Part shown: in pieces, positions 42,606 to 51,108 of the stretch | How positions within the stretch are numbered: position 1 is the stretch's first letter | Layout: each line of letters begins with the position of its first letter | Source: Bacillus taeanensis | Lineage (GTDB): Bacteria > Bacillota > Bacilli > Bacillales > UBA6769 | DNA: 64,000 nucleotides | Reading direction: 5' to 3' | Assembly (NCBI RefSeq): GCF_003318295.1 | Contig: NZ_QOCW01000013.1 | Coordinates: forward strand, 1-64,000 | Notes under the pieces: model-generated | Database searches by the model: none | What the model was told of the DNA's origin: nothing | The model's input: the letters and a program-made list of their open reading frames with translations, nothing else | Program-made: the position numbers and the translations under genes

Positions 42606-43577
42606 TTAGCTGTAATTTCTTCCCTTTCCTGAATCGCTAATTTCTACAAGCGCCTCAGGATAAGGTTCAAAATACGTTTGACTTAATAAATAATTATTTT
42701 CAAACCGGATCGCCCAAGCCTTTAATAAGCTGATTAAACTGCTTAAGGGTATCTTTTTTTCTTTATATTTTCCCATCATTTCAAGAAAAAATGCTTTTTC
42801 TTTTGAGCTTAATTCGTTTTTAAAGTAACCGAATACATGCTGACATACATTTATGTTTGAGGTATAACGCGGTACCCGTTTAAGCAGTTTGTATAAGTAC
42901 AACTCATAACTTTTAAACACTTCTTCAATTGATTTTTTTTCATGATTGGCGACCGTTCTTCCCATATTTTTCAGCTGTGTTTGGTTGTAAGCCATAAATA
43001 AATATTTATTGCGGGAATGAAAATCGATTAACTCCTGCATATCGTGTCTGGTTTTTATGCTTCGAAATTCAGCAAGTGTAAACAGCTTTGTTAAAAAATG
43101 CTCCCGAATCGTAAAATTTTTCAGCCTTCCTTCTTCTTCTACTGCCTTATCACCGTAGTTTTCAATAACTTTTCCACCAAATAAGCCGCTGCCTTTTTCT
43201 TTAACAGGTGCTTTCTCAATACCTGTATACACTTTTACATCGCGTGTCCCGCAGCTTGGCGATCGATTTTTTAAAATAAAACCGTCTATTTCACCGATTT
43301 CTTCTAGAAAAGTATTAGCAAATGCAGTCATCTTTTCCGTTAAATCTTTTTCTGTGGATGGTTGAATAAGGCGATGCTCTCCCTCTTTTGAAACAATCCG
43401 AATCACGTCCCTTGGCGTTCCTAAGCCAATCTCCACTTCTGGACACACAGGAATAAAATCAACAAAAGTAGAAAGATTATCAACCATTTCATCGTGAATC
43501 ACATCCCCATTATATCGGCAGGCAGCAAACTCTAGACATTTACTAACAACGACTGTTGGTTTAACAAACTGTTTCAT
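42606..43577 (-). CDS. DUF523-DUF1722 protein (TudS-like desulfurase plus YbgA domain)
   Basis: A 323-residue two-domain protein. The DUF523 part (about 1-150) has VSKCLEF (Cys14), PVCPEVEIGLGTPR (Cys45) and KNRSPSCG (Cys109), the three cysteines that hold the [4Fe-4S] cluster of thiouracil desulfurase TudS. The C-terminal DUF1722 domain (about 185-300) resembles E. coli YbgA. Substrate is not certain: TudS acts on thiouracil, and this fusion has not to my knowledge been tested. ATG 43577 is preferred to an ATG three codons earlier on homology. It sits between sacP and sacA and is codirectional. Confidence 0.8.
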   Translation of the reverse strand: MKQFVKPTVVVSKCLEFAACRYNGDVIHDEMVDNLSTFVDFIPVCPEVEIGLGTPRDVIRIVSKEGEHRLIQPSTEKDLTEKMTAFANTFLEEIGEIDGFILKNRSPSCGTRDVKVYTGIEKAPVKEKGSGLFGGKVIENYGDKAVEEEGRLKNFTIREHFLTKLFTLAEFRSIKTRHDMQELIDFHSRNKYLFMAYNQTQLKNMGRTVANHEKKSIEEVFKSYELYLYKLLKRVPRYTSNINVCQHVFGYFKNELSSKEKAFFLEMMGKYKEKKIPLSSLISLLKAWAIRFENNYLLSQTYFEPYPEALVEISDSGKGRNYS

Positions 43578-43662
43578 TGTTCCCATCCCCCATTAACTTA
43601 TCTCTTGTTAAATAACGATGTATACGTGTTATTGTTCCCTTTAACCCTATTTCATTAAACGG

Positions 43663-43697
43663 AAAAAAGCAGACTCCTTCTTGAGCCTGCTTTTTTA
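43663..43697 (-). terminator. Terminator of sacA
   Basis: AAAAAGCAG-CTC / GAGCCTGCTTTTTT is a stem with one bulged base and a T run. It is directly downstream of the sacA stop. Confidence 0.85.
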
Positions 43698-45143
43698 TTA
43701 AAGAGATAACTCCCATTTTTTAATCGAGACATTTCCTTGACCAGAAAAGGAAATCTTTTGATTGCTTTTTTCTGGATAAATACGTGCTGTAAATACTTCT
43801 TCCCCACCATTTGCGAAAATTTCAACAGAAGATGTATCTAAGAAAATACGCAGTTCAGAAAGTGAAGCTAATTCACAGCGTCTTCTCTCCCAATTCCCGT
43901 TTGCAAAACTGATTCGTTCAAGTGAAAGCTTCTTGTCATCAGCATTGTAGATTACTTTTGCGTTATCATGGATGTTGATTTCAATTGAAAACTCGCGACT
44001 ACCACTGCTTGTAATGAGAAGTTCAAGTGCATCTCCTGCGATTTCTTCAAAGCTTTGAGCCTCATTTGAAAGCTGAATATTTTCTGCAGTTGTTTCTGTT
44101 TGGCGAAGTTTTGTTAATTCTTGAACAGGAATTTGATACAGCTTATCGTTAATCAATTTTAACTCACGCGGTAGTGTCATCGTGTGAATCCAGCCGTGTT
44201 CAATCGTTGGATGATCTTCTTCATTTTCTTCCGGCATGCCCATCCAACCGAATAATAAGCGTCTTCCTTTATCATCTTCTGTCGTTTGCGGTGCATAAAA
44301 TTCAAAGCCGCGGTCAAGCTCAGTAAATGCTCCATGTGAAAATTTGGCCGTTTCGTAATCCAAGCTTCCAACAAAATAACCTGCTTGATAAAGGTTGTTG
44401 TAGAGATCTCCCTCTGGTGCCAGCCCTTGCGGAGAAACGATAAGAACATCTTTTCCGTCTAACGAAATAAGATCCGGACATTCCCACATGTAACCAAATT
44501 CACCGAGCTGTTCTGAGTTTGAACCGGTCATCTCACCGAGAAGTTCCCAATCTGTTAAATTAGCTGAGCGGTATAAGACAACTTTTCCTTCTTCCGCTTC
44601 ACTTTGAGCACCGATTACCATATACCACTTTCCATCTTTTTCCCATACTTTCGGATCACGAAAATGCGCAGTATACCCCTGTTCAGGGAGGTTTATAACA
44701 GGACCTTTTTTATCAAAATGCATGCCATCTGCTGATGCCGCTAAGCATTGATAGCTTTCACGATTTCCCTCTTCATCTTTTACATTCCCCGTATAGAAAA
44801 GCAGCATCTTCCCATCATGTTCAACGGCACTTCCAGAATAACAGCCGTTTTTTTCAAACCATTCACTCGGAGCAAGTGCAATTTTTTCATGATTCCAATG
44901 AACCAAATCAGCAGACGTATAATGGCCCCAAAACTTTGCACCATGACCTGTTTTAAATGGATTCCATTGATAAAATAAATGATAGGTACCGTTAAACTGA
45001 ATAAACCCGTTCGGATCATTTAATAGACCAACAGGCGGCATCATGTGATACTTTAAACGATAATAGTCACTTTCAACCTTTTCTTGATGCTTTTCAACTT
45101 CTGCATATGCAGCGTGAATAAGCTGTTGTTCTCGTTCCGTCAT
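43698..45143 (-). CDS. sacA: Sucrose-6-phosphate hydrolase (GH32)
   Basis: A 481-residue glycoside hydrolase family 32 enzyme splitting sucrose-6-phosphate to glucose-6-phosphate and fructose. The nucleophile is Asp43 in LLNDPNG, the transition-state Asp in FRDPKVW and the acid/base Glu in WECPDL; a C-terminal beta-sandwich follows (about 345-481). It lacks a signal peptide, as expected for an intracellular PTS partner. ATG follows AAGGGG by 10 nt. It has its own upstream region with palindromes and terminates before the DUF523 gene. Confidence 0.95.
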   Translation of the reverse strand: MTEREQQLIHAAYAEVEKHQEKVESDYYRLKYHMMPPVGLLNDPNGFIQFNGTYHLFYQWNPFKTGHGAKFWGHYTSADLVHWNHEKIALAPSEWFEKNGCYSGSAVEHDGKMLLFYTGNVKDEEGNRESYQCLAASADGMHFDKKGPVINLPEQGYTAHFRDPKVWEKDGKWYMVIGAQSEAEEGKVVLYRSANLTDWELLGEMTGSNSEQLGEFGYMWECPDLISLDGKDVLIVSPQGLAPEGDLYNNLYQAGYFVGSLDYETAKFSHGAFTELDRGFEFYAPQTTEDDKGRRLLFGWMGMPEENEEDHPTIEHGWIHTMTLPRELKLINDKLYQIPVQELTKLRQTETTAENIQLSNEAQSFEEIAGDALELLITSSGSREFSIEINIHDNAKVIYNADDKKLSLERISFANGNWERRRCELASLSELRIFLDTSSVEIFANGGEEVFTARIYPEKSNQKISFSGQGNVSIKKWELSL

Positions 45144-45204
45144 CTTTACACAGCCCCTTTTTCGTTTTTATCAAGAAGCCCTCCCTTAATCGGAGAAAAC
45201 TTTC

Positions 45205-45238
45205 TACTGTACACAGTACTAAACCTTTTCTGCAGAAA
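45205..45238. promoter_or_regulatory. Two palindromes upstream of sacA
   Basis: TACTG-TACA-CAGTA (45205-45218) and the perfect 12-bp palindrome TTTCTGCAGAAA (45227-45238) lie 62 and 84 bp upstream of the sacA start. They are candidate operator sites for a sucrose-responsive repressor. No promoter was firmly identified here. Confidence 0.4.
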
Positions 45239-45351
45239 GCAAATTTTCTTTTGGATAATGAAAGCGTATTTATAAAGGGAAATCTTTTATTTTCGAACTT
45301 TTTGACGTTTTTCCATGCTTCGTTTTAAAGAGGAGTTTTTTTCGCCAAATT

Positions 45352-45377
45352 AGTTTAATCGTTTAAATAATTAAACT
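45352..45377. promoter_or_regulatory. Inverted repeat AGTTTAAT-N10-ATTAAACT
   Basis: A perfect 8-bp inverted repeat with a 10-bp spacer between sacA and the ArsR-type gene. It has the look of an ArsR-family operator but lies downstream of the arsR-like gene and far from the sacA start; its role is unclear. Confidence 0.35.
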
Positions 45378-45388
45378 TTATATTAGTA

Positions 45389-45426
45389 AAACGACCTTTA
45401 GAGAAAAGATCTTTCTTAAAGGTCGC
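45389..45426 (-). terminator. Terminator of ArsR-type gene
   Basis: GCGACCTTTAA / TAAAGGTCGT pairs across a 15-nt loop and is followed on the minus strand by TTTTAC. It overlaps the gene's last codons. Confidence 0.7.
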
Positions 45427-45721
45427 ATGCCAATTCCACTTGATAAATTAATTCCTTCAATAAATCTACTGATGCTTGAACTTCTAGCGAGTAATAACGC
45501 TGCGTACCTTTTTGTTCAATTGATACCAATTTATTATCTCGCAATACTTTTAAATGATGTGAAATTGCTGGTCTTGAGAGCGTCGAATGATTTGTAATCT
45601 CATTCACCGTTAATTTTTCATGCTGTGCGAGAAGTAAAATAATATCTTGTCTGTACGTATCACTTAACGCTTGAAAAAGCGGAATACACTGCCGAAATGT
45701 TTCAATTGCTTCTTTCGCCAT
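45416..45721 (-). CDS. ArsR/SmtB-family transcriptional regulator
   Basis: A 101-residue winged-helix protein. The recognition region is HSTLSRPAISHHLKVLRDNK, followed by the wing EQKGTQRYYSL. It has no Cys pair in the a3 helix (ELCVC motif absent) and only Cys11 and Cys99, so a metal sensor of the ArsR/CadC kind is not supported. ATG follows AAGGAG by 9 nt. It is divergent from a small membrane protein gene, which is its likeliest target. Confidence 0.88.
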   Translation of the reverse strand: MAKEAIETFRQCIPLFQALSDTYRQDIILLLAQHEKLTVNEITNHSTLSRPAISHHLKVLRDNKLVSIEQKGTQRYYSLEVQASVDLLKELIYQVELACDL

Positions 45722-45867
45722 CTTAAAGAACTCCTTTTTATTTATGTCGTTATCATTGCAGTACAGTCATTATACTAGATCATCTGCGTTTCTCACAGTC
45801 ATTGCAATAAGTTATTCACTATAAATTTGAACATTTTTTGAAAAAATAGTGACAATTCATTGAACAA

Positions 45868-45890
45868 TTTGTTACAATATAAGTAACAAA
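45868..45890. promoter_or_regulatory. Palindrome between arsR-like and membrane protein genes
   Basis: TTTGTTAC-AATATAA-GTAACAAA is a perfect 8-bp inverted repeat in the middle of the 269-bp divergent region. It is a good candidate operator for the adjacent ArsR-type regulator. Confidence 0.5.
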
Positions 45891-45947
45891 TAAAACAACT
45901 ACATAATTTAAACTATTAAAATAGTTACCTTTTTATTTTCATACGTA

Positions 45948-45967
45948 TTGTAAGCGTTTACTATAAT
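45948..45967 (+). promoter_or_regulatory. cre box overlapping a TATAAT -10 element
   Basis: TTGTAAGCGTTTACTA (45948-45963) differs from the CcpA consensus at one position and overlaps TATAAT (45962-45967), 24 bp upstream of the 3-TM gene. CcpA binding here would block transcription. Confidence 0.6.
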
Positions 45968-45990
45968 AGTCGGAAAAAGGAGAGATTGAT

Positions 45991-46269
45991 ATGGATATCG
46001 TTATTATTTTCATGCTGCTTTCAAGTCTCACACCTATTTTATTATGGCGTCACAGCCGTCATAAATTAGCACTTATTCAAATTCCGTTTGTAGTCGGAAT
46101 GTGGGCTTATTTTGTGCAGGCTGCATCAGGAAATATTTCACATTTCATTTTACCAGTCTCTTTCTATGGAAACTTAGTATTTGCTGAAGCTGCTATAATA
46201 TTAGTATTTGTAATCGGACGTGATCTTGAAAAAAGGAAAATGCGTAAAAATCTTCACATTGTTAAATAA
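45991..46269 (+). CDS. Small three-helix membrane protein of unknown function
   Basis: A 92-residue protein with three hydrophobic segments (about 1-17, 28-48, 55-77) and a basic C-terminal tail (RDLEKRKMRKNLHIVK) that should be cytosolic. I do not recognise it. ATG follows AAGGAG by 9 nt. A cre box covers its -10 element and an ArsR-type regulator is divergent, so it is probably subject to carbon repression and local control. Confidence 0.65.
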   Translation: MDIVIIFMLLSSLTPILLWRHSRHKLALIQIPFVVGMWAYFVQAASGNISHFILPVSFYGNLVFAEAAIILVFVIGRDLEKRKMRKNLHIVK

Positions 46270-46300
46270 CTTTCGTTAACCCTACCCACCTTATTATATA

Positions 46301-46341
46301 AAAAAATGCGGTTTGCACAAAATGTGCAAACCGCATTTTTT
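46301..46341. terminator. Bidirectional terminator (3-TM gene / qox operon)
   Basis: AAAAAATGCGGTTTGCACA / TGTGCAAACCGCATTTTTT is a 19-bp perfect stem with a 3-nt loop. It ends both the rightward small gene and the leftward qox operon with its trailing repeats. Confidence 0.95.
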
Positions 46342-46356
46342 GCTTTTATCTAATTA

Positions 46357-46473
46357 GCTTCCAGCACCTAGCCTCTCGTGTCATTTCCCTCCTTTCTGCA
46401 AAGGCAAAGTGCGCCTTTTTGTCAGGAGCTGAAATGCGCTTCGAGGCTGAACAAGGTGCTTCCGCTTTTTTTA
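46357..46473 (-). repeat. Structured repeat, tandem copy 5 (distal)
   Basis: On the minus strand this runs from AAAGCGGAAGCACC to GGTGCTGGAAG. It is nearly identical to the adjacent copy, with an exact 121-bp period (GCGCCTTTTTGTCAGG at 46411 and 46532). The ends match the family found at 8701 and 29205. Confidence 0.88.
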
Positions 46474-46593
46474 ATCCAGCTGCAGCACCCAGCCTCTCGT
46501 GTCATTTCTCTCCTTCCTGCAAAGGCAAAGTGCGCCTTTTTGTCAGGAGCTGAAATGCGCTTCGAGGCTGAACAAGGTGCTTCCGCTTTTTTT
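46474..46593 (-). repeat. Structured repeat, tandem copy 4 (abuts qoxD stop codon)
   Basis: On the minus strand this starts at the qoxD TAA with AAAAAGCGGAAGCACC and ends GGGTGCTGCAGCTGGA. The ends pair (AGCACC / GGTGCT) and the interior has further complementarity (GCCTCGAA...; CAGCTCCTGAC). Orientation is the same as the gene it follows. Confidence 0.88.
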
Positions 46594-46891
46594 AGTGCAT
46601 TGAAGTTAGTACCCAAACCGAACCAGCAACAATTACAAATGCGATAAATGCAGATGAAAGCATTTTACCTACCTGCCATTTACCCTCACCTTCTGTTACG
46701 TGCATAAACATAAAGAGCTGAATTGCTGCTTGAAGAACTGCAAGGACAAAGACAAGAATAACAATTGTATTATACGGTAAGTTTGTATAAAGTCCCCACC
46801 AAACTGCTAAAAATGTTAAAGCGATAGATAGGAGAAAGCCAATAACCTGTGTCCATGGAAAGCCATTATGATTCGCTGTTTTACTTGCCAT
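46592..46891 (-). CDS. qoxD: Quinol oxidase aa3-600 subunit IV
   Basis: A 99-residue protein with three membrane helices, matching the bacterial COX4 family (PWTQVIGFLLSIALTFLAVW, FMHVTEGEGKWQ). It is the small subunit of the cytochrome aa3 menaquinol oxidase. The start ATG 46891 overlaps the qoxC stop codon (TAATG), so it is translationally coupled. B. subtilis QoxD is somewhat longer. A structured repeat starts at its stop codon. Confidence 0.92.
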   Translation of the reverse strand: MASKTANHNGFPWTQVIGFLLSIALTFLAVWWGLYTNLPYNTIVILVFVLAVLQAAIQLFMFMHVTEGEGKWQVGKMLSSAFIAFVIVAGSVWVLTSMH

Positions 46892-47502
46892 TATCCCACC
46901 ATCCCTAATAGATAAACACTTGTAAAGACGAAAATCCATACAAAGTCTAAAAAGTGCCAATATAAACTAGAAATAAAAATCTTTTTAGCAGTATCCGGGT
47001 TTAAACCTCTTTTAAGCACTTGGAACATCACTAATATAATCCAGCCAATACCAAGTGTTACGTGAAGTCCATGTGTTCCAGTCAAAATATAGAAAGATGA
47101 CCAGAATGCATTTGTACTTAAAGCAGCACCTTCATGCACTAAATGGATAAACTCAGTGATCTCCATATAGAGAAATCCAGCCCCGAATAATAATGTGATG
47201 ATCAGCCAAATAAGCATTGCCTTCACATTTTTTCTTCTCATTTCATTAATGGATAAACCAGAAGTGAAACTACTAATTAATAACAGTAATGTCATAATAA
47301 TTGTGTTTTTTAAGTCAAAAAGTTCACTCGGAAGCGGACCGCCGGCTGTGCCGCCTTTAAGCGAAAAGTATGTCGCAAAAATTGTAGCAAATAAAGCAAC
47401 TTCCGCACCGAGGAAAATCCAAAATCCAAATATATTTAATCTGCCAATACTAGATTGATATTCTAATGGCGTGTTTGGATCTACATTCGTACTATGTGCC
47501 AT
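46891..47502 (-). CDS. qoxC: Quinol oxidase aa3-600 subunit III
   Basis: A 203-residue protein with five membrane helices of the COX3 type. IFLGAEVALFATIFATYF carries the conserved Glu and HGLHVTLG plus YWHFLDFVWIFVF are subunit III signatures. It stabilises subunit I in the quinol oxidase. ATG 47502 follows GGAGG by 8 nt and lies 3 bp after the qoxB stop. Confidence 0.96.
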   Translation of the reverse strand: MAHSTNVDPNTPLEYQSSIGRLNIFGFWIFLGAEVALFATIFATYFSLKGGTAGGPLPSELFDLKNTIIMTLLLLISSFTSGLSINEMRRKNVKAMLIWLIITLLFGAGFLYMEITEFIHLVHEGAALSTNAFWSSFYILTGTHGLHVTLGIGWIILVMFQVLKRGLNPDTAKKIFISSLYWHFLDFVWIFVFTSVYLLGMVG

Positions 47503-47505
47503 CAA

Positions 47506-49479
47506 TCACGCCTCCTTCTTAAACAAGTTTTCCGTTTTATTAATTTCTTCTACACTTACATAATAACCTTCATCTTCTTTATGCGAGCGCATGGAACGGA
47601 ATGCCAAACATCCAAGTATACCGACCGCACCGAGTATAGCCATCCACCATAATTCAAACACTAAAGCGAAGCCTGCCACAAAGGTAAACGCTGAAAATAC
47701 AAACGGTGTTCCTGCATTGCTCGGCATGTGAATTGGTTTATAGTCGATTTTGTCTTGTTTTTCTTCTTGTTTCGCTTCTTTTTGCTCCTGTTTCATATAC
47801 CAGAATGCATCGACTTCTTTTATTTCAGGAACAACCGCAAAATTATAATGCGGCGGTACTGCTGTTGTTGTTGCCCATTCTAATGTACGCCCATCCCAAG
47901 AGTCTCCTGAAACTTCTCTTTCAGCGTAACGGAAGCTGTAATAGACGTTATAAACAATAACTACAAAGCCGATCCCCATACCAACGGCTCCGATTGTAGA
48001 AATAACATTTAATGTAGTCCAGCCATCTTCCGGCATATACGTGTAAACACGTCTTGGCATACCGGCAAATCCTAAGATAAACTGCGGCAGGAAGCAGACA
48101 TTAAATCCAATTGTAAAGAACCAGAATGCCCATTTTCCAATGCGTTCATTCATTTTATAACCAAACATTTTTGGATACCAGTAGATTAAACCTGCGAAGC
48201 AGGCAAATGCTACACCGGCAATTAACGTATAGTGGAAGTGTGCAACAAGGAAATAGTTGTTATGATATTGAAAATCTGCTGCAGCCATTCCAAGCATAAC
48301 CCCTGTTACCCCGCCAATTACGAATGTCGGAATAAATGCAACCGACCAAAGCATTGCTGAAGTAAATTGAATTTTACTTTTATATAACGTACCTAACCAG
48401 TTAAAGATTTTAATCCCGGTCGGTATCGCAATGGCCATCGTCGTAATTGAAAAGACATTATTGACTGCCGCGCTTCCGCCCATTGTAAAGAAGTGGTGAA
48501 CCCATACAATGAAGCTTAGGAAAGAAATCGCAACAAGAGAAATAATCATTGATTTATAGCCAAACAATGTTTTTCTTGCAAATGTTGCAATAATTTCTGA
48601 GAAAATACCGAACGCAGGCAAAATAACAATATATACTTCAGGGTGACCCCACAGCCAGAACAAGTTCGACCAAAGCATCGGGTTACCGCCGCCCGTTAGT
48701 GTAAAGAAATGTGTTCCGAATAATCGGTCAAACGACATTAACGCTAACGTAACCGTTAAGATTGGAAAGGCAAAAACGATAATAAACGACGTAATAAGCG
48801 TTGTCCATGTAAACATTGGAATACGAAGCAATGTCATTCCTGGTGCACGCATTTTAACAATCGTTACAATAAAGTTAATACCTGTCATAAGTGTACCAAT
48901 ACCGGCAACCTGTAAACCTAGTAAATAATAGTTAATTCCAGGTCCGGGACTACCTTCAATTGCAAGTGGTGCATAGTTTGTCCAACCCGCATCCGGTGAT
49001 CCACCAAATACGAACGAGATGTTAAATAAAATTGCCCCAAACATAAATGACCAAAAACTTAAGTTATTTAAATATGGAAAGGCTACGTCCCTTGCTCCAA
49101 TTTGTAGTGGAACCGCGACGTTCATTAATCCGATTAAAAACGGCATCGCCATGAATAAAATCATGATTACACCATGTGTTGTAAAGATTTCATTATAATG
49201 CTGTGATGATAAGAAATCATTATTAGGAACAGTTAACTGTGCCCGCATTAATAATGCATCCACACCACCGCGGAAAAGCATCAGCAGGGCTGCAATAATA
49301 TACATAATTCCGATTCGTTTGTGGTCAACGGTTGTGATCCACTCTGTCCAGAGCCATCTCCATTTTTTCCAGTACGTAAGAACAAATACAATTCCAATGA
49401 CCGTTAATGCGATCGAAATATTTGCTCCAAGAATCATTGGGTCATGCAGGATTAAATTATCCTTTATAAAATTAAACAT
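47506..49479 (-). CDS. qoxB: Quinol oxidase aa3-600 subunit I
   Basis: A 657-residue catalytic subunit with about 14-15 membrane helices. WGHPEVYI gives the CuB His-Tyr cross-link, VHHFFTMG the next CuB histidines and SHFHY-like AHFHYTL the heme ligands; the N-terminal extension and overall match to B. subtilis QoxB are clear. It reduces O2 to water using menaquinol and pumps protons. ATG follows GGGGG by 8 nt, 17 bp after qoxA. Confidence 0.97.
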   Translation of the reverse strand: MFNFIKDNLILHDPMILGANISIALTVIGIVFVLTYWKKWRWLWTEWITTVDHKRIGIMYIIAALLMLFRGGVDALLMRAQLTVPNNDFLSSQHYNEIFTTHGVIMILFMAMPFLIGLMNVAVPLQIGARDVAFPYLNNLSFWSFMFGAILFNISFVFGGSPDAGWTNYAPLAIEGSPGPGINYYLLGLQVAGIGTLMTGINFIVTIVKMRAPGMTLLRIPMFTWTTLITSFIIVFAFPILTVTLALMSFDRLFGTHFFTLTGGGNPMLWSNLFWLWGHPEVYIVILPAFGIFSEIIATFARKTLFGYKSMIISLVAISFLSFIVWVHHFFTMGGSAAVNNVFSITTMAIAIPTGIKIFNWLGTLYKSKIQFTSAMLWSVAFIPTFVIGGVTGVMLGMAAADFQYHNNYFLVAHFHYTLIAGVAFACFAGLIYWYPKMFGYKMNERIGKWAFWFFTIGFNVCFLPQFILGFAGMPRRVYTYMPEDGWTTLNVISTIGAVGMGIGFVVIVYNVYYSFRYAEREVSGDSWDGRTLEWATTTAVPPHYNFAVVPEIKEVDAFWYMKQEQKEAKQEEKQDKIDYKPIHMPSNAGTPFVFSAFTFVAGFALVFELWWMAILGAVGILGCLAFRSMRSHKEDEGYYVSVEEINKTENLFKKEA

Positions 49480-49496
49480 TCAAGTGGCCCCCTTTC

Positions 49497-50468
49497 TTAG
49501 TGATGAGAATGTGAGTGTGAGTTCGAATTAGAGTCAGATTCATGATCTGAAGATACGCCTTCCACTTTAATTCCTTTTATCTCAACGCCGTATTTTTCAC
49601 GAATTCCCATTGCATATCCAGAATTTGTTCCATGATCGACAAATTCTAAGTGAGTAGATGAAAACGTCATTTCCTCAACATTTTCAGGTAACATTAACTT
49701 TTCATATGTTTCTTCATCTAACTTTGGTGCAGTTTCTTGTGTTTCTTTTACCCACTCTTGATAATCGTCTTCTTCTAACGCGACAAAATTAAACTGCTGA
49801 TGGGTCATTCCTTCACCCGTGAAGTTTGAGTTTCTTCCTTCATATTCGCCAGGCTCATCTGCCTGCAGGTAAAGATCATTGACCATTCCTGGCATTCCAT
49901 AAATTTGACCGCCAATCTGCGGGACCCAGAAAGAAGCCATGGAATCAGCAGCCGTCACTTTAAAAAGAACTGCAGTATCTTCAGGAACATTTACATAGTT
50001 CACTGTTTCAATATTTTCCTCTGGGTAACTAAAAATCCACTTCCAATCCACCGCAGTAGCATGGATAACAATTGCCTCTTTATCAGCAGAAGATTTCGGT
50101 GGTTCTTTCAGTTCATAAAGCGCCTTTGCATTCGGAACCGCTAATAATGTAACGATAATAACCGGAATAATCGTCCAGATGATTTCCAATTTTGTACTGC
50201 CATGCATATCAGGTTGATAATCTTTACTTGTAACATTTTTACGGTCACCACGGTATTTAATAATGACATACGTAAACATGGCAAAAACGACAACCATGAT
50301 ACCAATCATAAAATAAATAGAAAACATAATAAGGTCCTTTTGAATTTGTCCAACCGGTCCTTTTGGATCTAATACAATCATATCAGTCTGAAAACCTAAT
50401 ACTGTGATGATGATTAGTGAAATTAAACTACTACTTACAATTAAAAATGTATTGCGATTTTTGAACAT
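49497..50468 (-). CDS. qoxA: Quinol oxidase aa3-600 subunit II
   Basis: A 323-residue subunit II with two N-terminal helices, the LDPKGPVG motif and a cupredoxin domain (about 130-280). The CuA cysteines are absent and there is no heme-c CxxCH, so it is a quinol oxidase, not a caa3 cytochrome oxidase. B. subtilis QoxA has a GGC lipobox; here no Cys exists at all, so it is not a lipoprotein. The C-terminus is odd: a Ser/His-rich tail (SDSNSNSHSHSHH). ATG 50468 follows GGAAGGTG by 6 nt. A cre-like box lies ~130 bp upstream. Confidence 0.95.
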   Translation of the reverse strand: MFKNRNTFLIVSSSLISLIIITVLGFQTDMIVLDPKGPVGQIQKDLIMFSIYFMIGIMVVVFAMFTYVIIKYRGDRKNVTSKDYQPDMHGSTKLEIIWTIIPVIIVTLLAVPNAKALYELKEPPKSSADKEAIVIHATAVDWKWIFSYPEENIETVNYVNVPEDTAVLFKVTAADSMASFWVPQIGGQIYGMPGMVNDLYLQADEPGEYEGRNSNFTGEGMTHQQFNFVALEEDDYQEWVKETQETAPKLDEETYEKLMLPENVEEMTFSSTHLEFVDHGTNSGYAMGIREKYGVEIKGIKVEGVSSDHESDSNSNSHSHSHH

Positions 50469-50597
50469 TTCGTTCACCTTCCTTTCTAAATAAGACACTC
50501 TCAAATCGAGCAATATAAAATAGCTAATGTTTTTATAATGGCTTGCAGCCTATTTCTAATAAATCTGTTATTAATAGTGCTGACTTATCATACCAAA

Positions 50598-50613
50598 TTG
50601 AAAGCGCTTTTGA
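50598..50613. promoter_or_regulatory. cre-like box upstream of qoxA
   Basis: TTGAAAGCGCTTTTGA matches the CcpA consensus with two mismatches and has a palindromic AAAGCGCTTT core. It is ~130 bp upstream of the qoxA start. Confidence 0.4.
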
Positions 50614-50742
50614 TTACTTTCTTTCACAAAGTTCAAAAAACGGTCACAATCACTGTGACAAAAAAGCCATTTTTTTTTCAATATTTATTCACAAATTCAC
50701 ATAACAAACTTCACTTATCCTCTCACTAAGAACATTTCCATA

Positions 50743-50773
50743 AAAAAATAACCACTCACAGGTGAGCGGTTAT
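50743..50773 (-). terminator. Terminator of DUF2188 gene
   Basis: ATAACC-CTCAC / GTGAGCGGTTAT forms a stem with a bulge and a 3-nt loop. The T run (from AAAAAAA on the plus strand) is in the direction of the leftward gene. Confidence 0.75.
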
Positions 50774-50780
50774 GTTGTCT

Positions 50781-50981
50781 CTATTTAAAACTTTTTTCAT
50801 CTTCTACTTCATGATGCTTATCATGAATAAACAGCTTGCTTGGCTTATTTTTTCTTGCCAATTCTTCTGCTTTTTCAACGGCAATTTCCTTATTGTCATA
50901 TAAATCGGTCGGTGCCACATTTTCTATTTTAACGTACCAGCCTGCTGCATCTTTATTTGGAACTACACTGTATGTTTTCAT
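50781..50981 (-). CDS. DUF2188 small protein
   Basis: A 66-residue protein with the DUF2188 pattern: GWYVKIENVAPTDLYDNKEIA then a helix AVEKAEELARKNKPS and FIHDKHHEV. Function is unknown; such proteins are short and stand-alone in Bacillus. A strong GGAG-type RBS precedes ATG 50981. It is divergent from the adenine deaminase gene. Confidence 0.8.
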   Translation of the reverse strand: MKTYSVVPNKDAAGWYVKIENVAPTDLYDNKEIAVEKAEELARKNKPSKLFIHDKHHEVEDEKSFK

Positions 50982-51108
50982 AATCTCGCTCCTTTTCTAA
51001 CATGTTTATAAAACCATTTCCCAATTGAGCAAATGATAAAACATTGCTTTACAGTACGTCTTACCATACGTTTATCCCTTAAAAATTCAACCTAAGAGGA
51101 GAACGATT

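Noticed and set aside
46378-46647. 89-codon open frame across the tandem repeat
   Set aside because: Its repeated peptide simply reflects the 121-bp duplication, and it runs antisense into qoxD. No RBS.
46592-50468. Cytochrome caa3 oxidase (ctaCDEF)
   Set aside because: Subunit II lacks CuA cysteines and a heme-c motif, and sequence follows B. subtilis QoxA/QoxB, so it is the quinol oxidase.
50982-51108. Purine riboswitch upstream of ade
   Set aside because: The loop-loop and junction signatures of the purine aptamer are not present in this 127-bp gap.
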